A stretch of DNA of 64,000 nucleotides from Berberis thunbergii (GCA_003290165.1 QNQO01007629.1:78571-142570), one strand, 5' to 3'; counted from the stretch's first letter, positions 35,305-45,829 are shown. Numbers and translations are program-made. The notes: generated by a model from the sequence alone, not told the origin.

Positions 35305-35815
35305 CATGTAGCCACGGTTTTGAGCCATTGCTAGAGCTAGCCACGGTTTAGAACCGTTGCTAAATTTTTTTTGCAACGGTTTTGAGCCGTTGCTAGAGCT
35401 AGCCACGGTTTAGAACCGTTGCTAAATTTTTTTGTTGCAACGGTTTTGAGTCGTTGCTAGATCTAGCCACGGTTTAGAACCGTTGCTAAATTTTTTGTTG
35501 CAACGGTTTTGAGCCGTTGCTAGATCTAGCCACGGTTTATAACCGTTGCTAAATTTTTTTGTTGCAACGGTTTTGACCGTTGCGAATAATGCCCACGGTC
35601 TGGAGCCGTTGCTACTATTAGCCACGGTCTGGAGCCGTTACTACTATTAGCCACGGTTTTTAGCCATGCCAACTATACCAACGGTTTTAAACCGTGGCCA
35701 GGTTGTTTTTTACCCACGGTTTTAAGCCGTTGGTACTTATAGCTACGGTTTCTGGCCGTGGCAAATACACCAACGGTTTAGAACCGTGGCCAGCTCGACG
35801 TAGCTAAACTGCCCT
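35305..35815. repeat. Right subterminal palindrome array of CACTA element 1
   Basis: Repeats of AGCCACGGTTTAGAACCGTTGC and GTTGCAACGGTTTTGAGCCGTTGC occur, including four nearly identical ~67-bp tandem units at about 35325-35590. They mirror the left array. Confidence 0.85.
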
Positions 35816-35827
35816 TTTGGTGTAGTG

Positions 35828-38155
35828 CCAATAACATTTACAAAACAGCTTTTAAAACACACCATGGTCATTTTGAGTTTAGAGTAATACCATTTGGGTT
35901 GACCAATGCCCCCGCCACCTTTCAAGCCTTTATGAACCAAGTGTTCCAACCATTCCTCCGAAAATTCATTCTTGTATTCTTTGATGATATATTAGTTTTC
36001 AACAAATCCATGGAAGAAGACATTCGTTACTAAGAATTCACATTGTCCACATTAAGAGCTCACTCCCTATTCGCTAAGCTTTCTAAGTGCTCGTTTGCCC
36101 AACCGACACTCACCTACCTTGGCCACATTATAAACTCTATGGGGGTGTCTGCTAATCCTTTAAAAGTTGAGGCCATGATTCATTGGCCAACACCACATAA
36201 CTTGAAAACCTTGATAGCCTTAATAGGTTATTGTAGGAAATTTGTGAAGCACTATGGGCTATTAGCTAAGCGACTCACGGATCTATTGAAGAAAGATTCA
36301 TTTTTTTGGTCTCCAATTGCTCAACAAGTTTTTGAATCCCTCAAGATGGAAATGAGCTCAACACCTGTACTACAATTGCCCAATTTTGATCAACTTTTCT
36401 TCATTGAAATTGATGCCAGGTCAGTTGGGGTTGTTCTATCACAGCAAGGACACCCAATTGCTTACTATAGCAAATCCCTTAGCCCTAAGAACATGGGTTT
36501 CTCGACGTATGAAAAGGAATTACTTGCAATTGTGTTGGCTGTATACAAATGGAAATCTTACTTGATTGGTGCAAAATTCTTCATCTTAACAAACCATCAG
36601 AGCATTAAGCATCTCCTCGACCAGAAACTGACCACAATTCTTCAACAAAAGTGGCTGGCAAAGTTGCTTGGTTTTGATTATTGCATCAGCTACAAGAAAG
36701 GTTCAGACAATTAAGTTGCAGACTCATTATCCAGAATCCCTTACAATGAGTCCAGCTGTTTGGCCATCTCCCAGGTGTTCCCTCAGTGGCTACAAGAAGT
36801 TACTAATAGCTACATGACTGACAAGCAAGCTCAGGAACTAATTACCAAACTGTTGGTGTTGCCAACTTCAGTTCCCCATTTTTCTCTGTTGAATGATAAA
36901 CTAAAATACAAGAATTCCATCTATATTGGGTGCTCAAGCCAGCTGAGATTGCAAATCCTATAGACCGTACATGTTTCCCCCTTAGGTGGACATTCGGGTA
37001 TCACTGCCACACACCAGCGCATCAAGCATCATTTCTATTGGCCTCACCACAAAACTCAAATCATAGAATTCATTGCCTCTTGCGACATTTGCCAATGCAA
37101 CAAAGGTGATCAGACAGGTTACTGTGGATTGCTACAACCGCTACTTATACCAGAGCACGCGTGGCAACACATTAGCATGAATTTCATCTAAGGACTACCA
37201 TCATCTCAAGCAAAGTCAGTTATTCTTGTTGTGGTGGATAGACTAGCGAAATTCAATCACTTCATTGCTCTCTCGCATCCATTTACTACCCATACGGTTG
37301 CAGAGGTCTTCCTACAACAGGTTTATAAACTGCATGGTATGCCACAAACAATTGTCTCAAATAGAGACAAGGTGTTTCTGAGCACCTTTTGGAAGGATTT
37401 GTTTTTTGTTCTTGGTACCACACTGCCACTTAGCACCGCATACCATCCATAGACAGACGGATACACGGAAAGAACGGACAAACTTCTATCTCAAGACATA
37501 TCTCCAATGTCTCACTGGTCACACATCGTCGAAGTGAACGAAATGGCTTTACTTGACTGAATTTTGGTTTAATACCAACTTTCACTCAAGCTTGAACACC
37601 ACACCATTTCAAGCTCTATACGGGTATAGTCCTCCATTCTTAGCATTGTCACCTACTGCTTCCCTCTCCATCCCAGAAGTTCAAAAAGTACCTACAGCAT
37701 CGTACCGACATGTTAAACATTATCAAAGAAAGATTGGTTAAGGCTCAAGAATGAATGAAGCAATACGCTGATCGATATCGCCAAGATAAATCTTTCTCTA
37801 TTGGAAATTGGGTATATTTCAAATTGCAACCATATAGATAGACATCCGTGCAATTACGTTGGAATCTAAAGCTCTTGTCGAAATATTATGGACCATTAAT
37901 CCAAGTTTTAGTGAAAATTGGGATTGTTGCATATCGTCTCGACCTCCCAACTGAATCGAAGATACACCTAGTCTTCCACATCTTACAAATGAAGAAGAAA
38001 ATTGGAGCATCAGCAAGACATTCACCATCCTTGCCACTGGTCGACCATGACGATAGTTTTCTGGCAAAACAAATAGCAATTTTGGGGTGTCGTCTTATCC
38101 AAGGCAAAACAGAGCCATGACCCAAGTTTTAATCCACTGGTCGAACTCTATGGTC
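35828..38155 (+). pseudogene. Chromovirus reverse transcriptase (C-terminal), RNase H, integrase, chromodomain remnant
   Basis: Reverse transcriptase resumes with FGLTNAPATFQAFMNQVF and an intact FFDDILVF. A stop follows at ~36032. RNase H is at 36360-36715 (FIEIDARSVGVVLSQQGHPI, YEKELLAIV). The integrase HHCC finger is at 36985-37110 (GGHSGITATHQRIKHHFYWP, CDICQCNKG). Integrase core Asp positions read SMNFI and VSNRD, so both are replaced by Asn; Glu is kept in GYTERTDK. A chromodomain start is readable across a shift at 38080-38150 (ILGCRLIQ; MTQVLIHWSNSMVN), then cut off at the LTR junction. Confidence 0.85.
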
Positions 38156-38483
38156 AACGCACAGGCGGGAAGTTTAAATGGAGAAGAAAAGGGGTAAAAA
38201 TGTAATTTGTAAATTTTTTTTCGGTTAGGACCACTGTTGAGTAACACATGTCATAATGTAGTGGTGTAATTTGAAGTTTATGTTATACTTTCCCTTTAAA
38301 AAAGGGAAGAAAACCCTAAATAGGGCAAGTATTTTGGGTATTAGGTCTTATAGGCTCATTCACTTCGATTGAGAAGATTTCTCTATAATTTTTCCTTCAC
38401 TTTGTTTGAATATCGAATCAGTATTCCTTTCTTCTTATCTCTTATTCTTGATTGTGAGATCTAAGATTGTCAATTACTTGACA
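38150..38483 (+). repeat. 3' LTR of the chromovirus, 5' edge rearranged
   Basis: ACAGGCGGGAAGTTTAAATG through TTGACA aligns with 22107-22428. The first ~25 bp of the 5' LTR have no good counterpart. Instead, chromodomain coding sequence runs directly into the LTR without a purine tract, suggesting a deletion across the junction. Confidence 0.75.
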
Positions 38484-38488
38484 ACTTC

Positions 38489-38868
38489 AAAACTAGAATA
38501 CTCAGTAATCGTTTGTGTTTGAGCCACAGTATTACTGATCACAGATGTTCTATATATGACATTAGCTTTAATTTATTATCACATTGGATTATATTACTCG
38601 AGAGTAGCAAGCTTGTACATAATCTCCAGCATATTTTGCAATGAATTTGATGAAAGGAACAAACTAATAAGCCATCCCTTTCATGTGCTGGAGTTTAGTA
38701 TATCCATCGATTCCACTTCTGGTGCCCTTTAAGATCTTGTTCAAAAGTGATTATGCTCTACTGCATGCACTCTGTAGATAACCATTTTATTTATTTATTT
38801 TCTTTGTTGACAAAGATTACATTCTAATTTTATATAATCTTTCGAGTTAAAGAGTCTTCAAAGTTTAA
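38489..38868. other. Short spacer between two gypsy elements
   Basis: AT-rich, with no gene or repeat boundary that I can support. Confidence 0.5.
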
Positions 38869-38873
38869 AGATA

Positions 38874-39368
38874 TGATGTAGGAATTTGAGCTTCTAGGGT
38901 TCCTAATTTGCTCTCAAAGTTAATTTATAAATATAGGGTTCCTAATTTGCTCTCGAAGTTATTTACTAAATAACTTATCTGTAGTCTTTCAGTTAATTAG
39001 GAGTCTTTTTAGTTTCCTTTTAGGATTAGGCTTTGCTTTTTCCTTTAGGAATAGACTGTTTGTTATTTTCGTCTTTGATTCTACGTTTTTTTTAGGAATA
39101 TGTTGTTTGTTATTCAAGTTATTTGAGCACTATAAATAGAGTTCTTCCTCAATATCGTAGGTAGATTTTGATAATTAATACACTTTATATATTTTCTCTG
39201 AGGAGATTATTGTGTTCTTCTTTTTTTCCTACTTTTTGGATTATTGGTGCGCCAATCAACGAATTGTAGAACCCTTGTTTCTGGATTATTGGTGAGCCAA
39301 TCAACGGATTCAAGCATGTCATTTAATTTTGTTCTCATCTTTCTTTTTCTTGTTTCCGCGCTGCATCA
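38874..39368 (+). repeat. 5' LTR of the gypsy element at 38874
   Basis: TGATGTAGGAATTTGAG...CGCGCTGCATCA. It includes a TATA element CACTATAAATAGAG near 39130 and two short direct copies of GGGTTCCTAATTTGCTCTC (about 38898 and 38937). Confidence 0.9.
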
Positions 39369-39399
39369 GTTGGTATTAGAGCCTAGTACATTCTTTATT

Positions 39400-40695
39400 A
39401 TGGCACCTCGTCAACCAAGGGAGGCGACAGTTGAAAACATATATGAGAGGGATGAAGAGAGGCAACGTGCCGAAGCTGGTCAAATTCTTCAAGTTGACGC
39501 ACATGTAGCATAGGTACAAGCCCAACTTGAAACCACAAACGCTAATCTTGAGATCACAAACGCTAACCTCACGGCCCTAACTGAACAAATGATGAGGCTC
39601 TTACAAATTCACCCTGGTAAACAACCAAATCAGCAACCACACGCCGAAGAGGGAGATGTCGAGTTTGATGAGCACTTCAAAGGACATTTGAGGGGTCGTG
39701 GTGGGAGGCATGGCACTAGAGGACAGGGCTTCAATAACCGTCAATATCGTCATGATTATGAAGAGGACACAGATGAGGACTTCAAGAATCCTTTCGGAGG
39801 ACGCAGACATCGTATGGCGAATTGTCAAAAGGGTGAAAGGAGCAGAAAATGTCTATTCATAGACAATGAAGAGCTGGGAGAGGACGAGCAGTTCCACGTC
39901 AACTCGAATGAGGGTGAATCGCTATTTGATTCAAATTTTGTGCAAGAGGAGGTTGTCGGAGGAGACGAATGTCAATTACTTGTAGTCCGACGAGTTTGTT
40001 TTACACCACGAGTAACAGATGGCAATGGTTGGTTGAGGAACAATATCTTTCAAACCCTTTGCACAACGGCAGAAAAAGTGTGTCGTTTGGTAATAGACTC
40101 GGGAAGCTGCAAGAATGTGGTATCCGAAAAAACGGTTCACGAACTAGGGATGAAGACGGAAGACCATCCGAGTCCTTACAAGCTATATTGGCTAAAGAAC
40201 GGTGATCAAGTAACGGTCTCTAAGCGTTGTTTGGTTTCATTTTATATTGGTTCAATCTATAAGGATAATGTGTGGTGTGATGTGGTGAACATGGATGCAT
40301 ATCATATTCTCTTGGAGCGTCCATGGCAATTTGATAGAGTTGCAATAAACGATGGTAGGAGAAACACATATAGCTTCTTATTTAACCAAGTCAAAATTGT
40401 CCTAACTCCAGCTAAGGAAGAAGCTCCAAAAGTGGTACAGAGAGGGAATCTGAATTTATTGACTAGATCATCGTTTATGGGAGAATTACAAAGGAATGGG
40501 ATTGTGTTTGTATTGATTGGGAAGGATAGTGGTAGCGTTGTACTCGACATTCCAGAATTGGTCCGTCCACTTCTTGATCAATTCCAAGATGTCTTCCCAG
40601 ATGATTTACCGCAAGGATTACCACCTTTACGAGATATTCAACACCGCATTGATTTAGTGCCCAAATCAAAATGTCCCAATAGACCCCATTATTGA
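39400..40695 (+). pseudogene. gag-protease of the gypsy element, internal deletion
   Basis: The ATG at 39400 starts MAPRQPREATVENIYERDEE; a TAG at 39511-39513 breaks it. The frame continues from about 39530 with ALTEQMMRLLQIHPG. A Gly/Arg-rich linker ends at NPFGGRRHRM and passes directly into CQKGERSRKCLFIDNE, which normally lies after the zinc knuckle. The gag core domain (roughly 300 residues in relatives) is therefore missing, with the frame kept open. The protease motif VIDSGSCKNVVS at ~40090 is intact. The frame stops at 40693-40695, just before reverse transcriptase. Confidence 0.8.
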
Positions 40696-43155
40696 ATGAA
40701 TTCGACTGGGCATGAAGAATTACAAAGGCAGGTGGAAAAATTGTTAGACAAAGGTTTTATTCGGGAAAGTCTTAGTCCATGTGTTGTTCCTGCTCTTCTT
40801 ACTCCAAAGAAGGATGGTTTGTGGCGGATGTGTGTTGACAGTCGTGCCATCAACAAAATTATTGTGAGGTATAGGTTCCCCATTCTGAGGTTGGATGATT
40901 TGCTTGATTAGTTGCGTAGTGCTTCATTCTTTACCAAGCTTGATCTTAAGAGTGGGTACCACCAGATACGAGTTAGATCGGGGGATGAATGGAAGATTGC
41001 ATTTAAAATACTCGAGGGTCTCTATGAATGGATGATTATGCCATTCGGGTTGTCAAATGCACCGAGTACCTTTATGCACTTTATGAACCAGATTTTGCGT
41101 CCTTTTATCGGAAGGATTGTTATTGTCTATTTTGATGCTATTCTGATTTTTAGTCCTAATCTAGTTGTTCATGTCCATCACTTAGAAGAGGCGCTTACCA
41201 TACTGAGGAGAGAAAAGTTATCTGCAGCCTTGAAGAAGTGTTCTTTCATGCAGGATCGTGTTTTATTTCTTGGCTATGTCGTGTCAAATAATGGGATTTT
41301 TGTTGATTATGAGAAGGTGGAAGCAATCTGAAAGTGGAAGCAACCGAAGAATTTATTTGAGGTTCGCAGCTTCCATGGCTTGGCCTCATTCTACAGGCGG
41401 TTTATACAAAACTTTAGTACCATCATGGCTCCTATTACAGATTATATGAAGGGAGGAAAGTTTGTGTGGACTACTGAGGCCACTAAGGCCTTTGAGGAGA
41501 TCAAATAGAAGCTAACTATGGCTCATGTTCTAATACTACCTAATTTCACCAAACCTTTTGAGTTGCATTATGATGCTTCCAAAGTGGGCACTTGAGCTAT
41601 TTTGAGTCAAGAGGGAAAGACGATGGCATATTTCAATGAGAAATTGAATGGAAGTAAGTTACGTTACTCTACTTATGATGTTGAGTTTTATGTGGTAGTA
41701 CATGCTTTGAGACATTGGAAATCTTATTTGCTACATCAGAAATTTGTGTTTTATACTGATAATGCAGCCCTTAAACACATTAACTCGATCTCAAGAGAAG
41801 TTGTTGGATCGTCATGCCTCTTAGGCTGCTTACTTACAAGAGTTTAACTTTGTCCTCAAGCATAAAATGAGAGTTCTCAATAAAGTAGTCGATGTTCTTA
41901 GTCGACGTTATATGCTCATAACGACTATGCAGACAAAAGTGTTGGGTTTCGATACTTTTTCTGAGTTTTATTCAACTGGCCCATTCTTTTCTCTTGTGCT
42001 TGAAGAAGTTGCTACAGGCCAACGATCAGATTTTCTATTACATAAAGGTTTCTTGTTCAAAGGAACATCTTTGTGTATTCCTGACTCTAGCTTACGAGTC
42101 AAAATTGTGTCTGACTTGAATAATGAGGGACACATGGGGAGGGACAAGACGTTTCAACTCATTTCTCGAACGTTCTATTGGTCTACTTTGAGGCGAGAGG
42201 TGGAGCGTTTTGTTCGGAATTGTCGAGTGTGCCAAGTTTCAAAGGGTACTTCAATGAATGCTGGACTTTATATGCCTCTTCCTATACTTGAGAAGCCTTG
42301 GGTTGATGTGAGTATGGACTTTGTTATCGGGATTCCTTGTACTCAGTAAGGAGTAGATTCCATTATGGTTGTGGTGGATAAATTTTCGAAAATGGCACAT
42401 TTCATTGCTTGTAAGAAGACCACTGATGTTGTTAACGTTGCCCAACTGTATTTTTGAGAGGTCTATCGTTTACATGGCCTTCCATTATCTATTGAATCTG
42501 ATCGGGATTCTAAGTTTCTTGGTCATTTCTAGCAATGTCTTTGGAGGTTAGTGCATACAAAACTTGATTTTAGTAGTGCTTATCATCCTCAGATCGATGG
42601 TCAAACGGATGTAGTTAATCGTTCTCTTGGCAATCTGTTGCAGTGTTTGGTTGAAGAGAATGTGAAGACGTGGGATCAACAACTATTCCAAGCTGAATTC
42701 ACTTTCAATCATTATGTTAATCGGAGTACAGGTAATAGTCCATTTATTATTGTGTACGCTTATCAACCACGAGCTCCAGTAGAACTAGCTCCTATTCCGG
42801 ATATGAAGCGTGTTCATACGAAGGCAAAAGATTTAGTGAATAATTTGCAGCAAATTCACCAACAGACATGAGCAAAGTTATTGGAGTCTACGACTTATTA
42901 TAGCTGATCAATACCGACGTATGGTGGAATTTGAGAAATGTGATTTAGTGTGGGTTGTTTTGACCAAAAATCGTTTTTAAGTGGGTGACTATAATAAGCT
43001 TTCTGCTAGGAAGATTGGACCTTTGGAGATCATTGAAAAAATCAATCCCAATGCTTATCGTCTCAAGCTTCCTAGTCAGATCAAGACCCGTGACATTTTC
43101 AATGTCAAGCACCTCATTCCATATACAAATTATTCTAGCTGTTCTGAAGATTAGA
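40696..43155 (+). pseudogene. pol (reverse transcriptase, RNase H, integrase) of the gypsy element, broken
   Basis: Reverse transcriptase begins at 40696 and shows [16 protein letters not shown] and [12 protein letters not shown]. Its catalytic box reads [10 protein letters not shown]: the second Asp of YFDD is Ala. TAG at 40909-40911 and TGA at 41329-41331 interrupt it. RNase H includes YTDNAALKHINS (41752). The integrase finger is at 42130-42240 (GHMGRDKTFQ, FVRNCRVCQVSKG) and the core at 42300-42620 (SMDFVIGIPC, ESDRDSKFLGHF). The C-terminus reads KIGPLEIIEKINPNAYRLKL and ends EDDVERV-like after a stop. No chromodomain is seen. Not functional. Confidence 0.85.
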
Positions 43156-43189
43156 ATTCGAGGGCGAGTTCACTTCCACCCGGGGAGGA

Positions 43190-43663
43190 TGATGTAGAGA
43201 GGGTTTCTAGGGTTCCTAATTTGGGTTTCTAGGGTTCCTAATTTGCTTTCAAAGTTATTTACTAAATAACTTATTTGTAGTCTTTCAATTTAATTATGAG
43301 TCTTTTTAGTTTCCTTTTAGGATTAGGCTTTAGTTTTTCTTTTAGGAATAAACTGTTTGTTATTTTAGTCTTTGATTCTACTTTTTCTTTTTAGAATAGG
43401 CAGCTTGTTATTCAAGATATTTGAGCACTATAAATAGAGTTCTTCCTCAATATTGTAGGTAGATTTTTGATAATTAATAAACTTGGTATATTTTCTCTGA
43501 GGAGATTATTGTGTTCTTTTTTCCCTACTTTTCGGATTATTGGTGCGCCAATCAACGAATTGTAGAACCTTTGTTTCCGGATTATTGGTGAGTCAATCAA
43601 CGGATTCAAGCCTATCATTTAATTTTTTCTCATCCTTCTTTTTCTCATTTCCGCGCTGCATCA
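43190..43663 (+). repeat. 3' LTR of the gypsy element at 38874
   Basis: Starts TGATGTAGAGAGGG, ends GCTGCATCA, and is followed by the TSD AGATA. It aligns over its length with 38874-39368. Confidence 0.9.
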
Positions 43664-43668
43664 AGATA

Positions 43669-44778
43669 CTACTGGAAAAGTACATGAAAATTGAGTTTCA
43701 CTTATAGGTGCTGGGGGCATCAATTGGGCTGGGCAGACTTTGATCTATAATTGTGTTCCATTGACAAAGTTTATTAACATTGAGGTTGTAGTTTTGTCGA
43801 CACATCATCTGCTTGCTGTTTATTTTTGAAGTAAGAAATAGAAGGTGAATATTCTGATATGCTTTTGTTTTGATCCGAGAATGTATGAAGTAAAGAAATG
43901 AAAGGCGCCCTACCATTACAATTGTTATTATTGTTATTGAAATAGGAGAGTGTGCTGATTTAGTTATTTAAAGAAAAGTTGATAACTTGCGAGTGAGAGG
44001 CAAATGGTTATTCTTATTACTTCTAATAAATACTTATTAGAAAAGGGAAATTGTCAGTATGCTAATTGTTTTTGGTTAAATTTGGCTAATACTGACAGAG
44101 CTATGAGAGGAAGATACTGTTATGTTTTGGCACATCAAATACATGCTAAATTTTGAAAGCTTTGAAAGGATACCATTTCTTAAACATTTTCTTGATATTC
44201 CTTTGCCTTCAACAATGCAAGGGCTCGTATATGTCAATTCTATACTTTTCAAGCATTTGTTTTAACCGTATATTTGATACTTGCGAAATTCTTCAAGCCA
44301 AAGACAGAAAAAGGATCTAGACAAAAGTTACTGTAGAGAAACAATGTTATCATCAGATCCAGTTTTCCTATGCTGTAGATTCTATTATTCTAGAAATAAA
44401 ATATGCAACCTTTTTTATATATATATATATCATTTTTCTATTTTGTATGGGCTCCATCAACCCTTGCTCGTCTCATGCAAAAACATACCAGTTTCTTCCA
44501 ACAACCCAAAAAACAAGAGCAATATTTTTGAATTTTTATCTTGTCTTGTCACTCCATCACAATCATAAAGACTTGGAAGGAGAGAAAGTTGTCTTAGACT
44601 TCAAGGTTCTCTTGTTGTATTCTTTCTCGGTGAGACCTATATTCATCTCTGCTCCTTAATCTCAATTCACTCCATTTATTATATACTTCTCAACACACGC
44701 TCTAACGTGCCTGCCACACTCCCTTTATTGTGCCTGCCACGCTCCCCAAATTAAACTTGCTAACCTACTATTTCTTTG
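43669..44778. other. Upstream region of the VTL gene
   Basis: AT-rich sequence without another gene. TATATATATATAT at 44415-44431 is a microsatellite. The best-placed TATA-like element for the gene is TTATATAC at about 44679-44686, roughly 95 bp before the ATG, preceded by CCATTTAT. The window shows no clear iron-responsive element by eye. Confidence 0.4.
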
Positions 44779-45597
44779 ATGGGGTCGCAGAACCATGAAA
44801 CTTGTCAAGAGCACAAACTCACTGTTGCAGTAGAGCAGGAGGATAAGGTTGATCAAGCACAACGAGGTCAGTGGATTCGAGCTGCAATCCTAGGAGCAAA
44901 TGATGGATTGCTTTCTACTACTTCACTCATGCTCGGTATTGGAGCAGCAAAGGAAGATCGATGGTCCATAGTCCTTTCTGGAATTGCTGGGGCTGTCGCA
45001 GGTGCTTGTAGCATGGCTGTTGGAGAGTATGTATCGGTTTCAACTCAGAGAGACATTGAAAAGAAGGGTACAATTCAAAAATCTGTTGCAGATGAAGAAG
45101 CTCCCCATGAGCTATCATCAGCGATGACAGTTAGGAAAACACCTATCTCGTCAGGGATATCGTGTAGTTCGCCTGGGAGGTCCCCAACGATGAGAGCGAC
45201 TTCAGACAAAGCAAAAGAAGAAAGAAGCAATGATGGCAAGGATACATGGTCGACCCCAGAAATGAAAGCGATTCCAGAAGTAGAAAGTGATGATGGACAC
45301 GAAATGCTGCCAAACCCATGCATGGCTGCTGTAGCATCAGCTTTGGCCTTCCTATGTGGTTCATTAGTACCCTTGCTGACGGCCATGCTTGTGATGGACG
45401 ATACAGTTAGAGTGGTGATGCTTCCCATAGTTGCATCAATTGCTTTGGCTGTGTTTGGGGCTGCAGGAGCTCACCTAGGTGGATCACCTGTGCGTGCCTC
45501 TGCTGTTAGAGTTCTTGTAGGAGGATGGATTGCTATGGGAGTTACTTATGGCTTGCTTAAGCCTTTCGATCGTGATGATCGGGCTGAGAAGGAGTGA
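44779..45597 (+). CDS. Vacuolar iron transporter-like protein (VTL / nodulin-21 type)
   Basis: A single-exon ORF of 272 residues, starting at ATG 44779 (MGSQNHETC). The VIT/CCC1 family signature is clear: RAAILGANDGLLSTTSLMLG (first membrane segment), then IVLSGIAGAVAGACSMAVGE YVSVSTQRD. After a long Ser/charged loop (about residues 95-178), a second hydrophobic block follows: CMAAVASALAFLCGSLVPLL, VVMLPIVASIALAVFGAAGA and VRVLVGGWIAMGVTYGLLK. Five membrane helices are expected. Family members move Fe2+/Mn2+ into the vacuole; VTL proteins lack the cytosolic metal-binding domain of VIT1, as here. The central loop is longer than I expect for the family. The ORF is intact amid transposons, so it is probably a functional host gene. 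Confidence 0.9.
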   Translation: MGSQNHETCQEHKLTVAVEQEDKVDQAQRGQWIRAAILGANDGLLSTTSLMLGIGAAKEDRWSIVLSGIAGAVAGACSMAVGEYVSVSTQRDIEKKGTIQKSVADEEAPHELSSAMTVRKTPISSGISCSSPGRSPTMRATSDKAKEERSNDGKDTWSTPEMKAIPEVESDDGHEMLPNPCMAAVASALAFLCGSLVPLLTAMLVMDDTVRVVMLPIVASIALAVFGAAGAHLGGSPVRASAVRVLVGGWIAMGVTYGLLKPFDRDDRAEKE

Positions 45598-45628
45598 TTA
45601 TATAGAAATTGGAGAAACTTATATGTTA

Positions 45629-45820
45629 AGTGTTTGTTTGTTTTTTTTTTTTTTTTTTTTGGGAAGGCGAGCAGGGTTTTTATAGGATTCCAAAACCTAT
45701 TAAAAACCTGAACTGGTCAACACACCATAAACTGATAAAGATGTTGCAAGCTGGGTTCGAACCCAAGACCAAGTGGTACCATTCGCCAAGCTCCAACCGT
45801 TGAGCTGTCATGCCATTGAC
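45629..45820 (-). mobile_element. tRNA-derived SINE
   Basis: Read on the minus strand it begins GTCAATGGCATGACAGCTCA, with an A-box-like AGCTCAACGGTTGGAGC and a perfect B box GGTTCGAACCC (about 45751-45761), and ends in a long A-run (T-run at about 45640-45660 on plus) followed by CAAACAAACACT. A candidate 9-bp TSD TATATGTTA lies at 45620-45628 and 45821-45829. It sits just 3' of the VTL stop codon, probably within or near its 3' UTR. The TSD motif also recurs nearby, so the exact ends are likely rather than certain. Confidence 0.75.
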
Positions 45821-45829
45821 TATATGTTA

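Larger units (their letters stand above)
24565..35827. mobile_element. CACTA (En/Spm) DNA transposon carrying host gene fragments
   Basis: The ends CACTACACCAAAAACC... and ...CCCTTTTGGTGTAGTG are inverted CACTA termini with a 3-bp TSD CCA (24562-24564 and 35828-35830). Both ends carry dense subterminal arrays of CCACGGTTTTAAGCCGTGGC-like palindromes. No transposase-like ORF is recognisable over 11.3 kb, so it is non-autonomous. The interior carries, all on the minus strand, fragments related to an ABC1 kinase (25522-25718), a dienelactone hydrolase (27975-28056), glycinamide ribonucleotide formyltransferase (28605-28963) and an AAA ATPase (29414-33371). It inserted into the reverse transcriptase of an already resident chromovirus. 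Confidence 0.92.
22082..38483 (+). mobile_element. Ty3/gypsy chromovirus interrupted by a CACTA element
   Basis: The 5' LTR (22082-22428) begins TGTCACGG and ends GTGACA; the 3' LTR ends TTGACA at 38483. Flanks GCTTC (22077-22081) and ACTTC (38484-38488) match at four of five positions, a decayed TSD. The PBS-like TTGATATCAAAGC follows the 5' LTR. Domain order gag, protease, reverse transcriptase, RNase H, integrase, chromodomain remnant is that of plant chromoviruses. The 11.3-kb CACTA element at 24565-35827 splits the reverse transcriptase; removing it rejoins the domain. The element itself would be about 5.1 kb. Confidence 0.88.
38874..43663 (+). mobile_element. Ty3/gypsy retrotransposon with internally deleted gag
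   Basis: LTRs at 38874-39368 and 43190-43663, both TGATGTAG...GCTGCATCA, are flanked by the TSD AGATA (38869-38873 and 43664-43668). The PBS TTGGTATTAGAGCC (39370-39383) is initiator tRNA-Met-like with one mismatch. CACCCGGGGAGGA precedes the 3' LTR. The interior (about 3.8 kb) encodes a shortened gag and a pol with protease, reverse transcriptase, RNase H and integrase in gypsy order. Several in-frame stops make it non-autonomous. The LTRs are fairly similar, so it is younger than the copia element. Confidence 0.92.
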
